64,000 nt of DNA from a virus: positions 1 to 64,000 of the IMG/VR virus record IMGVR_UViG_3300035150_000015. One strand, 5' to 3'. The position numbers and the translations under genes were made by a program. The notes beneath the pieces are model-generated. The model made no database searches. It had not been told where the DNA came from and was given only the letters and a program-made list of their open reading frames with translations. Each line of letters opens with the position of its first letter. Positions within the stretch are counted from its first letter, which is position 1. This document shows positions 41,314 through 49,526 of this stretch, piece after piece.

Positions 41314-41586
41314 TCAGTAGAGAACCACTACCCCAGTAGCACTCGAACCGGCCCCAATTGACTTAGCTTGAATATCCCAAATGAAGCCATCTGGACAGGC
41401 AGGAAGCGTAACTGAAGAATCGTCATACCGAACTACATCCAGTGTGCCCCCACCCATTACAGCGATGGCCCGACTCAAACGAGACTTGTCTTGAGGGTCT
41501 GACGTCTGGATGTTCAGGGCTACACCATCTGCCTTAAGGATATAGTCGAGAGCACTGTAGATGTGTGGGGAGCCAGGGATTCCCAT
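41314..41586 (-). CDS. Small virion-associated hypothetical protein
   Basis: The protein has 90 residues from ATG 41586, seven bases after the upstream stop, with a GAGGT ribosome site. It opens with GIPGSPHIYSALDYILKAD and continues with beta segments (GGGTLDVVRYDD, IGAGSSATGVVVLY). A longer in-frame upstream ORF would overlap 41594-42256 and is not used. No motif identifies a function; a fibre or adhesin subunit is possible. Confidence 0.6.
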   Translation of the reverse strand: MGIPGSPHIYSALDYILKADGVALNIQTSDPQDKSRLSRAIAVMGGGTLDVVRYDDSSVTLPACPDGFIWDIQAKSIGAGSSATGVVVLY

Positions 41587-41593
41587 GATGACC

Positions 41594-42256
41594 TCAAAGT
41601 GGTAGGTAGGAAGTGAAACTTGCTGAGAAAGTAGCAGTGCTGCTATCCCCTCGAACCAGGAAACTGTCAATAGCACCATCAACAAACTGCATCTGAGACA
41701 GAGTGCTGGACCCGGCATCCAAAAGGACCTCCGCCCCACCCTCATCCAATGCCACATACAAGTCCGTAATGGGCTCGTGGTTGTGGATGGTCAAATCCTG
41801 GGTGCGGAACGGCAGCAAGAGTTGCAAAGAGTTACCCACCGTGGTCCCAGAAGGGGCAGTTCCCCCAATTAAAACTCGGCTGTCCCCTCGGAGAGCACTC
41901 TCCGGGAGAATCAGACAAGGGGAGCTGGCGGTACCAGGTGTACCCGAATAGTCTACCGGCACGAACTTTAGCCAGAACTGCTTGCTGTCTTCGATTCCAG
42001 TGGGGGTGAAAAACGTCTGAGGGTTGAATACCACTCGAATATGATTGGGGTTGTTGAGAGCATTGAGCTTGTTCCGGTCAACAGCGGGGTCCAAGTAGCC
42101 AGATGAAATGTCCGCTGTCAAAATTGTAGTGAAAGTGGCATCAAAATTCGTTGCCGCCTGGAGTCGATACCCCTTCACGCTCACTTGCTTGGGGATCAAA
42201 AGGTCTATGATATTCGGCCTGCGCCGAACAACATTGAATGGTCTAGTAGTACTCAT
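41594..42256 (-). CDS. Structural protein with beta-rich body
   Basis: This 220-residue protein begins STTRPFNVVRRRPNIIDL and has a beta body (RVVFNPQTFFTP, FWLKFVPVDYSG, GDSRVLIGGTAPSG). It ends in a TFSASFTSYLPL strand pattern. These proteins, with an Arg-rich N-terminal linker and compact beta domain, are usual in phage tails. The start overlaps the previous stop by four bases (ATGA-type). Function not assignable. Confidence 0.68.
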   Translation of the reverse strand: MSTTRPFNVVRRRPNIIDLLIPKQVSVKGYRLQAATNFDATFTTILTADISSGYLDPAVDRNKLNALNNPNHIRVVFNPQTFFTPTGIEDSKQFWLKFVPVDYSGTPGTASSPCLILPESALRGDSRVLIGGTAPSGTTVGNSLQLLLPFRTQDLTIHNHEPITDLYVALDEGGAEVLLDAGSSTLSQMQFVDGAIDSFLVRGDSSTATFSASFTSYLPL

Positions 42257-42672
42257 GACGCAGCTCCCTGACGCTTCTCCTTAGTCACAAGAGGATCATA
42301 GGTACGGGCCGAAGCCTCACCCTTGGTGCTTCGGACGTGCTCCTGGACTTCTCTCCAATTATCGGCCTCCTGGCCTCCGTAGTTAGGCACCAATTTGTTC
42401 TTCTGGACGTGGTCCCTTTCCCGTTGAGCCATTTGTTCAGACCGCGCCCTACGATACTTGTTTTCCCGCATGGCCTTTGTCGCCCACCCCCCAGAAGGTC
42501 CGTCCTTAAGCACGAAACCTATCTGTCCCGCGTCAAAAATCAACTCCAATACAGTCCCGTCGTCGGCCTTGACTTCTTGTTCGCCCGACCGGACGGCCTC
42601 ATACTCAGCAAACTTCAACCGCTTGGTCAAAATGTCTCCTGATTTTGAGTTACGAAAAGTGTAGGTAGGCAT
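42253..42672 (-). CDS. FmdB-like small protein without zinc ligands
   Basis: The protein has 139 residues from ATG 42672 (MPTYTFRNSKSGDIL); an adjacent ATG at 42675 overlaps the SWIM gene stop by four bases. The start pattern MPTYxFxxxxxG is that of FmdB-type zinc ribbons, but the cysteines expected later are absent here. The rest is charged and helical with many Arg/Lys. It probably has the same role as 18020-18442 (unknown). Confidence 0.65.
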   Translation of the reverse strand: MPTYTFRNSKSGDILTKRLKFAEYEAVRSGEQEVKADDGTVLELIFDAGQIGFVLKDGPSGGWATKAMRENKYRRARSEQMAQRERDHVQKNKLVPNYGGQEADNWREVQEHVRSTKGEASARTYDPLVTKEKRQGAAS

Positions 42673-43505
42673 CATTTCCTCTTTGTTTTCATCTTTTTCT
42701 TGGGGATGGTCCAAGATCTAGTGGTAGCCAAAACGGCGGCCACATGCTTACAGACCGGATGGATCCTCTCGGGATCTCGAATGTCTGGGGGAGAGGCTGT
42801 CCCTCTCGGCTTCCCCAGCTGATAGCTTTTTTCCTTGGCATGGTATTCGGGCCCCTGCCATCTCCAGGCCGGACAAGAACAACTAAGCTCCAAATCCAAT
42901 TTGGAGAATTTGGTCACATTGCCAGACCTACGTGCCTTGATACTCACTACCTTAGGGCCGTTCCCACAGTCTACACTGAATAGCCACCTGAGATTCTTGA
43001 TATCCGCTCTCTTGAGAGTAGCCTGGCATTTCTTGGCCCTCTGCTGGAACTTGTGACTCAGGTTCTTCAGAATCTCCTCTGCCGTGGCCGCTACCCTAAC
43101 ACCGTCCGTGGGTCGAATAAGCCTCACAGGAGCGTCCTTGAGCTCCCAGATAGCCGCTACAACGAAAGCAATGTTGCTGGGTCGACGGTAAGGAAGATTG
43201 TCTGTAGGCTTACCCAAACCGAAGTAACTGGGGTTTGCATCGGAGTGGTCGATCTGATCCGGAATGGACTGGTCCTTGGGCATGTCTCTAGGGTTCCGAA
43301 TCCGGTAGATTGACTCATCTCGAGCCGGGGAACGAGAGGTACCATTGTCATCCAGAGGCTTGACAAAGGTCTTTTCTCCAGGGATAGATTCGCCAAGAGG
43401 GAGACCTTTGCCCGCAGGAGGCCCTTCGGGGAGCTCCGCTACAGCCACGGGGGCCCTCGCTCTGCCCTCTCCATAGGGCGGACGAGACACAAGAGGCTCC
43501 CTCAC
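42672..43505 (-). CDS. SWIM-type zinc-finger protein
   Basis: This 277-residue protein has a Pro/Arg-rich disordered N-terminus (about 1-90). A mixed domain follows, then LDLELSCSCPAWRWQGPEY and ERIHPVCKHVAAVL, the CxC..CxH arrangement of SWIM zinc fingers that bind nucleic acids or proteins. It overlaps the next gene by one to four bases and the previous one by four, so it belongs to a coupled group 45559-41594. Its role in the phage is unknown. Confidence 0.78.
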   Translation of the reverse strand: MREPLVSRPPYGEGRARAPVAVAELPEGPPAGKGLPLGESIPGEKTFVKPLDDNGTSRSPARDESIYRIRNPRDMPKDQSIPDQIDHSDANPSYFGLGKPTDNLPYRRPSNIAFVVAAIWELKDAPVRLIRPTDGVRVAATAEEILKNLSHKFQQRAKKCQATLKRADIKNLRWLFSVDCGNGPKVVSIKARRSGNVTKFSKLDLELSCSCPAWRWQGPEYHAKEKSYQLGKPRGTASPPDIRDPERIHPVCKHVAAVLATTRSWTIPKKKMKTKRK

Positions 43506-45559
43506 GCCTTCCAGGAAGCCTCTCGAAGCTGATCTTTCACGGAATACGGAAGGCCATATGTCCCGAAGTCAGTTTCTGCTACCAGGTCCTTGTTATCCAC
43601 GAATGCCTTAATGGCCTTCTTCTTATCCACTACCACAGCACCACCACGGTTTTTCACGATTCCTCGCTTAATCAGAGCCGCAATGTGGATGTTGTGGACC
43701 CCGTATTCCCCGAGACCGGCTCTCTGGAAGTACTGGCCTCGAGCCACGGGCTTGAGAGTCATCATGATGGCCAGAGCTCGAAGCTCATCCTTGGAGATCT
43801 TGGCCGAAGGGGTGATGTTCTTGACTTTCTCAAGCTTCTCAGCCGTCTCGGCCTCTTCCTTTTGCTTCCTCTCCACGTACTTCTTGGCCTCAGGGAGCAC
43901 CTTACTGGTGACCTTGGATGGCACCTCCGACTCTCTAACCGCCTCGAAGTTGCGGAGGTCATAGGAGTTCAAAGAGGTAAGCTTGGGCTTGCCTCGAGTC
44001 CGGCCAGAGGAGCCAACCTCCATGCTCATACACCGATAACCACCATTCTTCAAGGTTTCGAACGGGTAGTAATAGATAGTGCTAGGGTCATAACTTAAGC
44101 TGGACTGCCACCTGTACCAAGCCCCAACCCCAAAAGCCTTCTTGATGTTGCTTCCGTCTTCGTCAACATGGTCCTTCCATTTCTTGGCGTCCTCGGGACT
44201 CATGTTGCGAGTTGGGTCGGCCGGTTTTCCCTTCTCGAACTTGGATTCCTTGACTTCCTCTTCCTCAGAGGCGCCCTTGAACTTGTCCTCGTACTTGTCA
44301 GTATTGGACTTCCACTTCTTGGCGTCCTCGGGACTCATGTTGCGAGTTGGATCAGCTGGTTTACCCTCCTCGAAACGAGACTCCTTGGTTTCCTCTTCCT
44401 CAGAAGCCATCTTGCCAAGATTTCTCTGGAACATCCGACCAGCTGACATGAGAAAATTGACTGCTGAAACGAAGTTATCCTTCTGAGGGGCATTCTTTCC
44501 AGGATCTCTCTCTAGAAGCTTGAAAGAATGCTCCATCTCCTTTAGCTGGTCCTTAGTGGTATCCAACATGCGTTCCATAGCCCGCATGGGGTCCACTGCA
44601 ATCTTGTCCCCAGCCATCACCGGAACCATGTCCTCCGGGCTCATACGCTGGGCCATGCGGGCCGCCTGCATGACATCACGAACCAGAGCCCGGGTCTTCT
44701 GCAAGGCCCCCTCATCACCCATCTGAGCCAAGAGATTGCCAATGCCGTCCACAATCCCAGTTAGCTGTAAAAGAGCCGCCCTCCAACGGCCTACCCCGGC
44801 ACTCCGAGCTACCATCTTCATAGCAGACAGCATCTCTTCCACCAAGATGTCCGGAGAAACAACCTCTTCAGCCGCCTCTTTTAGAGACCCCTCAGACAAC
44901 AACTCCTGAACCATCGAATCCGCAACCAACCTCCTCAAAAGACCAGCCAAACGAACCCGACTGAGCTTCTGCTCGGGGGTAGCCGAAGCCAGGGCCGACG
45001 CAATCCGATCCAACATATCTGATGGGTCAAAATCGTCAGAAGCCGTCTTCACACCGGCCTCCAGTTCGGTAATGAGGCCTAGAACCTCCGTTGTTGGGAG
45101 AGACCCGGCCTCACGAGTCTTCTTGGCCAGTTCCTGGATGGCTTCGGTTGCTTTCTTAGGATTCATGGTAATAGGCTCCGTCCCAGAGCAAGCTGGGCCT
45201 TGTGGTTCTGAACGGCGGTGGACTGGTCGAATACGGACCTCTTCGAGGACCTTCTCGAGCTGTTGGACTTTTTCCGGCCTGAGTTCCTGCTTAAGCTCTT
45301 CGTAATCCAACTTCCCAGCAGCCAAAGCCACTGCCTGCAGAGACTTCTCAAGCTTAAAAGCAGCGGCTGGGATACCCTTGATGAGATGCCCGGCTTCCTC
45401 AAAGAAGTGGTCCTTCTTGGGGGACTTGTCGATGAGCTTCACAGCATCGTTGATATAGCGGACCAGCTGATCACACCGAAGTCGAGCATCTCCGAGCTCC
45501 TCGATCAGGTACAGGGTAACACTAGCAGACTTTTGGGCAGAGCTAGAGGGTTTGGCCAT
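43502..45559 (-). CDS. Large helical virion protein with internal duplication
   Basis: The protein has 685 residues from ATG 45559 (MAKPSSSAQKSASV); a further upstream in-frame ATG at 45595 is less likely. The first 420 residues are nearly all helical (coiled-coil type). A 45-residue acidic/basic unit (SEEEETKESRFEEGKPADPTRNMSPEDAKKWK) occurs twice (about 400-490). The end is a compact domain (about 495-685) with AVRESEVPSKVTSKVLPEAKKYV and LAIMMTLKPVARGQYFQ. No catalytic motif. It is likely to be an ejected internal or baseplate-hub-associated protein. Confidence 0.7.
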   Translation of the reverse strand: MAKPSSSAQKSASVTLYLIEELGDARLRCDQLVRYINDAVKLIDKSPKKDHFFEEAGHLIKGIPAAAFKLEKSLQAVALAAGKLDYEELKQELRPEKVQQLEKVLEEVRIRPVHRRSEPQGPACSGTEPITMNPKKATEAIQELAKKTREAGSLPTTEVLGLITELEAGVKTASDDFDPSDMLDRIASALASATPEQKLSRVRLAGLLRRLVADSMVQELLSEGSLKEAAEEVVSPDILVEEMLSAMKMVARSAGVGRWRAALLQLTGIVDGIGNLLAQMGDEGALQKTRALVRDVMQAARMAQRMSPEDMVPVMAGDKIAVDPMRAMERMLDTTKDQLKEMEHSFKLLERDPGKNAPQKDNFVSAVNFLMSAGRMFQRNLGKMASEEEETKESRFEEGKPADPTRNMSPEDAKKWKSNTDKYEDKFKGASEEEEVKESKFEKGKPADPTRNMSPEDAKKWKDHVDEDGSNIKKAFGVGAWYRWQSSLSYDPSTIYYYPFETLKNGGYRCMSMEVGSSGRTRGKPKLTSLNSYDLRNFEAVRESEVPSKVTSKVLPEAKKYVERKQKEEAETAEKLEKVKNITPSAKISKDELRALAIMMTLKPVARGQYFQRAGLGEYGVHNIHIAALIKRGIVKNRGGAVVVDKKKAIKAFVDNKDLVAETDFGTYGLPYSVKDQLREASWKA
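44175..44410 (-). repeat. 135-base-offset direct duplication inside 43502-45559
   Basis: A segment of about 100 bases (44181 onward) is repeated with an offset of exactly 135 bases (44316 onward) with only scattered differences. Both copies encode GKPADPTRNMSPEDAKKWK. The even codon count keeps the reading frame. It looks like an in-frame tandem duplication. Confidence 0.75.
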
Positions 45560-45610
45560 GTGTGCCTTTTCCGTTTCACCGAAGAAGGCACACAAGAAGA
45601 AGCGCCAAAC

Positions 45611-46687
45611 TCATCCAGAAAAGGCTTCCGGGTATTCGGCTACCAACTGAGACTTGATAGTGGCATCAGTCTCGGCTGCTGCCACCGCCCGGATTACGTC
45701 CGGCCGGTCGTCATAGTCCGCAGCGATCCTAGCCATTTTCTTCTTAGGGGTGTCCGTGAACACATAATTTTCAGGGAAATCAGGACAGATGGCCTTTGCA
45801 ATCGTACGACATGCCTCATCGGCTGCCTCAGAATCCTTAGCCTCGGGCACCAAAAGCCTCTGGCCCTTTTTCGGCCCATTGGTAGTATTGAAGCGGATGC
45901 CCTCGCTCTCAATGACTGACTGAGCAGCTTCTCCCTCTCCTTCGGGGACCGAAACCTCAGTTCCAGCCACAACGGAAGGCTTCAGCATAACCCCTTCGGT
46001 CTCCTTGACTGAAGAAGGCTTCACCCGGCCAACAACTACAGGCGCATCCTCAGAAACATGGGTTGCCCTGACTGCCTCGATTCTAGCTAGATAGGTTTCC
46101 CTTTCCTCGGGGCCCAAGGTAGCCAAAAACTCCTCCCGGCTCATCCCCGCTCCAGCGTCAATACTAACATTTTCTGCCTTAGAAATGGCTGCTTGGGGGG
46201 TGACCTCTCCCAAGTCTGTCTTCTGCTTGGACGGAGTCTTGAGCTTGCGAACAACGGTGCCCTCCTGATCTTCAGCCTTAATGATTCGGCGCCCTCGAGC
46301 ATTCTGTTCTGCAGCAAACTTGTTACGGTCAGCAACGGTACTCACTTCCCGTTCCTCGTCCGCCACTGTCACAGATCCCACTTCCTCACGAGGCTCCATC
46401 GGATCGCCGCCAACAGCTTTCCGAATCTTGATAGGAGCTTGTGTTGGGACATGGGTGCTATTATCCTCAGGATCGTACAGGTCCGACAAAACCAGCCATC
46501 CCATCCGCACGGCTCCTCGAACCGTAGGGACGGAAAAAGGCTCGTATCCGTCGTAATACACCTTTTGTCCGTCAAACTCGATTTCCGCACCAACTGGAAT
46601 CTTGATTCCAGTTGACCCCAAGGTGAACTCTTTCGTGGCAGTGAACTTCTGAGGGTGGCCAGGCTTATACTGAATCTGAGTACTCAT
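45611..46687 (-). CDS. Hypothetical virion protein
   Basis: This 358-residue protein has an N-terminal globular domain (about 1-85, with FTATKEFTLGSTGIKIPVGAEI and VRMGWLVLSDLYDPE, similar to a beta-barrel of virion proteins). A long, charged, low-complexity central part follows, then a small helical end with ADEACRTIAKAICPDFPENYVF. The gene is preceded by a hairpin (46715-46730) and a 76-base gap. No family known. Confidence 0.65.
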   Translation of the reverse strand: MSTQIQYKPGHPQKFTATKEFTLGSTGIKIPVGAEIEFDGQKVYYDGYEPFSVPTVRGAVRMGWLVLSDLYDPEDNSTHVPTQAPIKIRKAVGGDPMEPREEVGSVTVADEEREVSTVADRNKFAAEQNARGRRIIKAEDQEGTVVRKLKTPSKQKTDLGEVTPQAAISKAENVSIDAGAGMSREEFLATLGPEERETYLARIEAVRATHVSEDAPVVVGRVKPSSVKETEGVMLKPSVVAGTEVSVPEGEGEAAQSVIESEGIRFNTTNGPKKGQRLLVPEAKDSEAADEACRTIAKAICPDFPENYVFTDTPKKKMARIAADYDDRPDVIRAVAAAETDATIKSQLVAEYPEAFSG

Positions 46688-46714
46688 TGTGTATACATCC
46701 TTGTGGTAATCTCA

Positions 46715-46730
46715 GGGGAAAGTATTCCCC
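46715..46730 (-). terminator. Small intercistronic hairpin between 46764-47483 and 45611-46687
   Basis: GGGGAA-TACT-TTCCCC on the minus strand forms a perfect six-base-pair stem with a four-base loop in the 76-base intergenic gap. There is no T-run, so it could be an attenuator or RNA-processing stem rather than a full terminator. Confidence 0.4.
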
Positions 46731-46763
46731 TACAATAGATGAAAACACAAATAGAGTATGACC

Positions 46764-47483
46764 TCAGAATCTAACAAGCCGGGAAATCGCTCGAAGCAAA
46801 TCTCGCAAGACTTTGATGGTCTTATTAGCAGTAACACTCAAGCTAGTCTTCAAAAGGTCTACTTCTTGCCCGATAACAGTTTTAATGTCAACGTAATCAG
46901 AGAAGGTCACTCCCTCCTTAAGCTTCTTGTCGAATTTCCCCAGAGCCTCTGCGAGATCAATATCGAAGTCCAAGCGACCGGCATCCCATGCCCTAATAGC
47001 ACGTTTAATAGCCCTGGAAACATCATCTACTGTTCGAGGTTTTCCGATAAACTCTGCGTGTTTCTCGAACTTACTCTCCATCTCTTCGAGGTAGTCGTAG
47101 TATTTGGGGTCCTCGGTCAAGTGATCCATGGCAATCTCTAGAGCCAAATCTGGATCGTCCGTGTGCTCCATCTCGACCTTCTTACCCTTGGCCAGTTGTT
47201 CAGGGTCGAAGTCCTTGGGCTGCTTTTTATCGGCTTGGCCTCCAGGAACCTTATCCTTTCGGGCTTCCTTGGTCTCGAAATATTCTACCTCATGAAGGCG
47301 CTTTTCCGCCTTCCCCTTCTCAGAGAAGCACCCGCCGCTCCAATCAGGGTTGTCCGGGGAACGCACACAGTACTCCCCCTTCTCTTTGCGGATTACCGAG
47401 TTCTTCTCTTCCTCCGCCTTCAGATACCGGGCTACAACCCTACGAGAAAGCAAAGCCGCCTGAAAGTTTCCCAAAGTTTCCAT
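46764..47483 (-). CDS. DUF5661-like conserved protein
   Basis: The protein has 239 residues from ATG 47483 (METLGNFQAALLSRR). The N-terminal part has RRVVARYLKAEEEKN, a motif that recurs in virion proteins of large phages. A CVRSPDNPDWSGGCF segment contains two cysteines. KKVEMEHTDDPDLALEIAMD and HLTEDPKYYDYLEEME match the DUF5661-type pattern (a short helix-turn with EHTxD..IAxDHLxExPxYY). The C-terminus is helical. Function unknown; frequently present in phage and plasmid genomes. Confidence 0.72.
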   Translation of the reverse strand: METLGNFQAALLSRRVVARYLKAEEEKNSVIRKEKGEYCVRSPDNPDWSGGCFSEKGKAEKRLHEVEYFETKEARKDKVPGGQADKKQPKDFDPEQLAKGKKVEMEHTDDPDLALEIAMDHLTEDPKYYDYLEEMESKFEKHAEFIGKPRTVDDVSRAIKRAIRAWDAGRLDFDIDLAEALGKFDKKLKEGVTFSDYVDIKTVIGQEVDLLKTSLSVTANKTIKVLRDLLRAISRLVRF

Positions 47484-47506
47484 GACCAAGATTGGACATA
47501 GAAAAA

Positions 47507-48166
47507 CTAGGAGGGAAGACTCCAGTCCAAGGGTTCCTTGCCCATTGCCTTCAAAGCTTCGTTGGTGACCGAAAATGGCCTAGACCCGAAAAAACCACGG
47601 TGGGCCGAAAGTGGAGACGGGTGTGCACTCTCCACTACCATGTGTCGTTGACTGTCCACCAAAGAGGACTTCTTGCGAGCATCTGCCCCCCAAAGAATGA
47701 ACACCAGTGGGTCTTCTCTAGCACTCAAGACCTCGATTACCCGATTCGTGAATATCTCCCACCCCTTATCCTCATGGGACTTGGGTTCATGGGCTCTAAC
47801 CGTGAGGATGGAGTTCAGAAGGAAGACCCCCTTCTCAGCCCAAGCCTCCAAACATCCGTGTTTTGGGGGCTTGACTCCCACGTCGTCCTCCAGCTCCCTG
47901 TAAATGTTCTTCAGACTCCTGGGGATGGGTACCCCCGGGAGCACCGAAAAGCACAAGCCATGGGCCTGTCCAGCGCCAGGATAAGGGTCCTGACCCAACA
48001 CCACAACCTTTACCTGGTCGTAGGGAACCTCAAAGGCCCGGAATACATTCCCAGCGGCCGGGAAAATGGCGTTGGCCTTCCGTTCTTCCCGAACAAACTC
48101 GGCCAACTGACGAAAGTAAGGCTTCTGGAACTCTTCAGCTAGAAGCCTTTTCCAAGACTCATGCAT
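47507..48166 (-). CDS. ung: Uracil-DNA glycosylase, family 1
   Basis: The protein has 219 residues from ATG 48166 (MHESWKRLLAEEF); an extended start at 48199 would overlap the peptidase gene. It has all family-1 motifs: the catalytic GQDPYPGAGQAHGL loop, LLNSILTVR, VFILWGADARK, and the HPSPLSAHRGFFGS Leu-loop. It removes uracil from DNA by hydrolysing the N-glycosidic bond. Phage-encoded copies may protect the genome from deamination or remove uracil inserted during replication. Location in the late region is unusual but its sequence is fully intact. Confidence 0.97.
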   Translation of the reverse strand: MHESWKRLLAEEFQKPYFRQLAEFVREERKANAIFPAAGNVFRAFEVPYDQVKVVVLGQDPYPGAGQAHGLCFSVLPGVPIPRSLKNIYRELEDDVGVKPPKHGCLEAWAEKGVFLLNSILTVRAHEPKSHEDKGWEIFTNRVIEVLSAREDPLVFILWGADARKKSSLVDSQRHMVVESAHPSPLSAHRGFFGSRPFSVTNEALKAMGKEPLDWSLPS

Positions 48167-48199
48167 ACTATAAGGTACACCAAACCCAATGGCATACAC

Positions 48200-48823
48200 T
48201 CACACACCCAGACGATACTTATTAGCAAATTTGTGGAACTCTTCGTTGAGACGCCAATTGTTGCCATTCAAGGCCCCAAAGGCAATGTGCCCCATCTCAT
48301 GAGCAAAAGCGGTGCTTTCAACAGGAGTGTCGGCTTTCTCAAAAGCCACCCGACTACTACGCCCACTGGTAAGGCCAGCAAACTTAACCTTAGCGCCACT
48401 CATCCTCTCATGATCCAAGTAAGGACCCTCTTCGAATCGAACAAAGTTGTAGTCCTCGCTCAGAGCGCGATAGGCCTTGACGTACTTGTGGTCTACACCA
48501 CCCTCAAGAACATTGGGCCACTTGGCCAACATATCCTCGATCACCTGCTCACATTCCTTCTTAGTGACATTGTAACCGTTCCGGAACACACAAATCCTGT
48601 GAGCGGTCACGAAATCAATGCCCTTGTTGAAATCCCACCTCATCCAGATACGAACCGGCCACAACATAGCTAGAAGGGCAGCTACAATCCACGTTATGAC
48701 GAAAGCTTCGGCCCTGGTCCCAGGGTCAGCCTTCAGCTGGATGTAAGTGGCAATCCCAATACCGACTAGGCCAAAAAGCCCAAGAATTGAGTCTCTGAGA
48801 CGAAAAATTGGGGGCTTGTTCAT
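48200..48823 (-). CDS. Membrane-anchored HExxH metallopeptidase-like protein
   Basis: This 207-residue protein has two hydrophobic segments near the N-terminus (about 10-28 and 42-60), separated by a short loop. A soluble domain carries AFAHEMGHIAFG, the HExxH zinc-peptidase signature with a glycine three residues further. A third ligand is not clear from sequence (Glu or Asp in RLNEEFHKFAN is a candidate). It is close to the ung gene. Possible roles are host-membrane or peptidoglycan processing, or self-maturation; no family is certain. Confidence 0.75.
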   Translation of the reverse strand: MNKPPIFRLRDSILGLFGLVGIGIATYIQLKADPGTRAEAFVITWIVAALLAMLWPVRIWMRWDFNKGIDFVTAHRICVFRNGYNVTKKECEQVIEDMLAKWPNVLEGGVDHKYVKAYRALSEDYNFVRFEEGPYLDHERMSGAKVKFAGLTSGRSSRVAFEKADTPVESTAFAHEMGHIAFGALNGNNWRLNEEFHKFANKYRLGV

Positions 48824-48864
48824 CTGTAACCGCTCCTTACTACAGGGGTGGGATTACAAGAGGA

Positions 48865-49503
48865 CTAGATGAGCATCAAGTCCACATAGCCCTGACAATC
48901 AACCTCTACCAATGCCTCAGCTGTGTAAAAGGCCACCTGAAGAGTGGCAGTGGTTCCCCCCACGGAAAGGCGAAAGGCTGGGTTCCCTGCAGAGAAATCC
49001 CCCGAAAAGCAACTAGAGACGTTCGTGTATTGAGGCGTGGTCAAGACGCCCCCATTATTGGCTACTGTGAGTAAGCTCTCCTGAACGAAAACCCCTTGAA
49101 CTGAAGTGGGATCCCTGAAAACACCGTAGGAAGACACGAACAAAGCTGTATTCGAAGGTAACTCTATGGCGACACCGGTAGAAACGGCCGTCGGACCGGT
49201 AGTGCTGCAAGTCCAGGGAACCCTCTGAAGAACCTTGGACTGAGTATTAACTGACCCTACCCAAGCCCCCAAAGGCTGAGGAAGAGCAACAGGCTTCCAC
49301 GAAGACGAGGCACCTTCCCACGTCAAAACATCTCCATCAGCTGGGGCATCTGATGCCACAGTCCGACTCTGAAGAGTGGAAACTGCTTTCGGGGTCCACT
49401 TCAAACTGGCCTGGTCCCAAACCAGAACATACCCCTCTGAAGGAACACTTGTAGCAACTTCTCTGCCGCGTATCCCTGTAACAGTGCTGTCTGTGTCGCT
49501 CAT
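48865..49503 (-). CDS. Tail fibre-type protein with beta repeats
   Basis: This 212-residue protein is made of beta segments. Two early ones have the form GYVLVWDQASLKWTPK and GDVLTWEGASSSWKPV (a GxxLxWxxxSxxWxP repeat typical of phage fibres). They are followed by jelly-roll type strands ending in VDCQGYVDLMLI. Position next to the LAGLIDADG fusion and peptidase genes fits a tail fibre. No further family evidence. Confidence 0.72.
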   Translation of the reverse strand: MSDTDSTVTGIRGREVATSVPSEGYVLVWDQASLKWTPKAVSTLQSRTVASDAPADGDVLTWEGASSSWKPVALPQPLGAWVGSVNTQSKVLQRVPWTCSTTGPTAVSTGVAIELPSNTALFVSSYGVFRDPTSVQGVFVQESLLTVANNGGVLTTPQYTNVSSCFSGDFSAGNPAFRLSVGGTTATLQVAFYTAEALVEVDCQGYVDLMLI

Positions 49504-49526
49504 GCCAACGCAAATCTACAAGAGGA

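Noticed and set aside
41587-41757. Long N-terminal extension of the 41314-41586 gene
   Set aside because: It would overlap 41594-42256 extensively; the ATG at 41586 has a GAGGT ribosome site and the extension is a Trp/Leu-rich shadow of the upstream gene.
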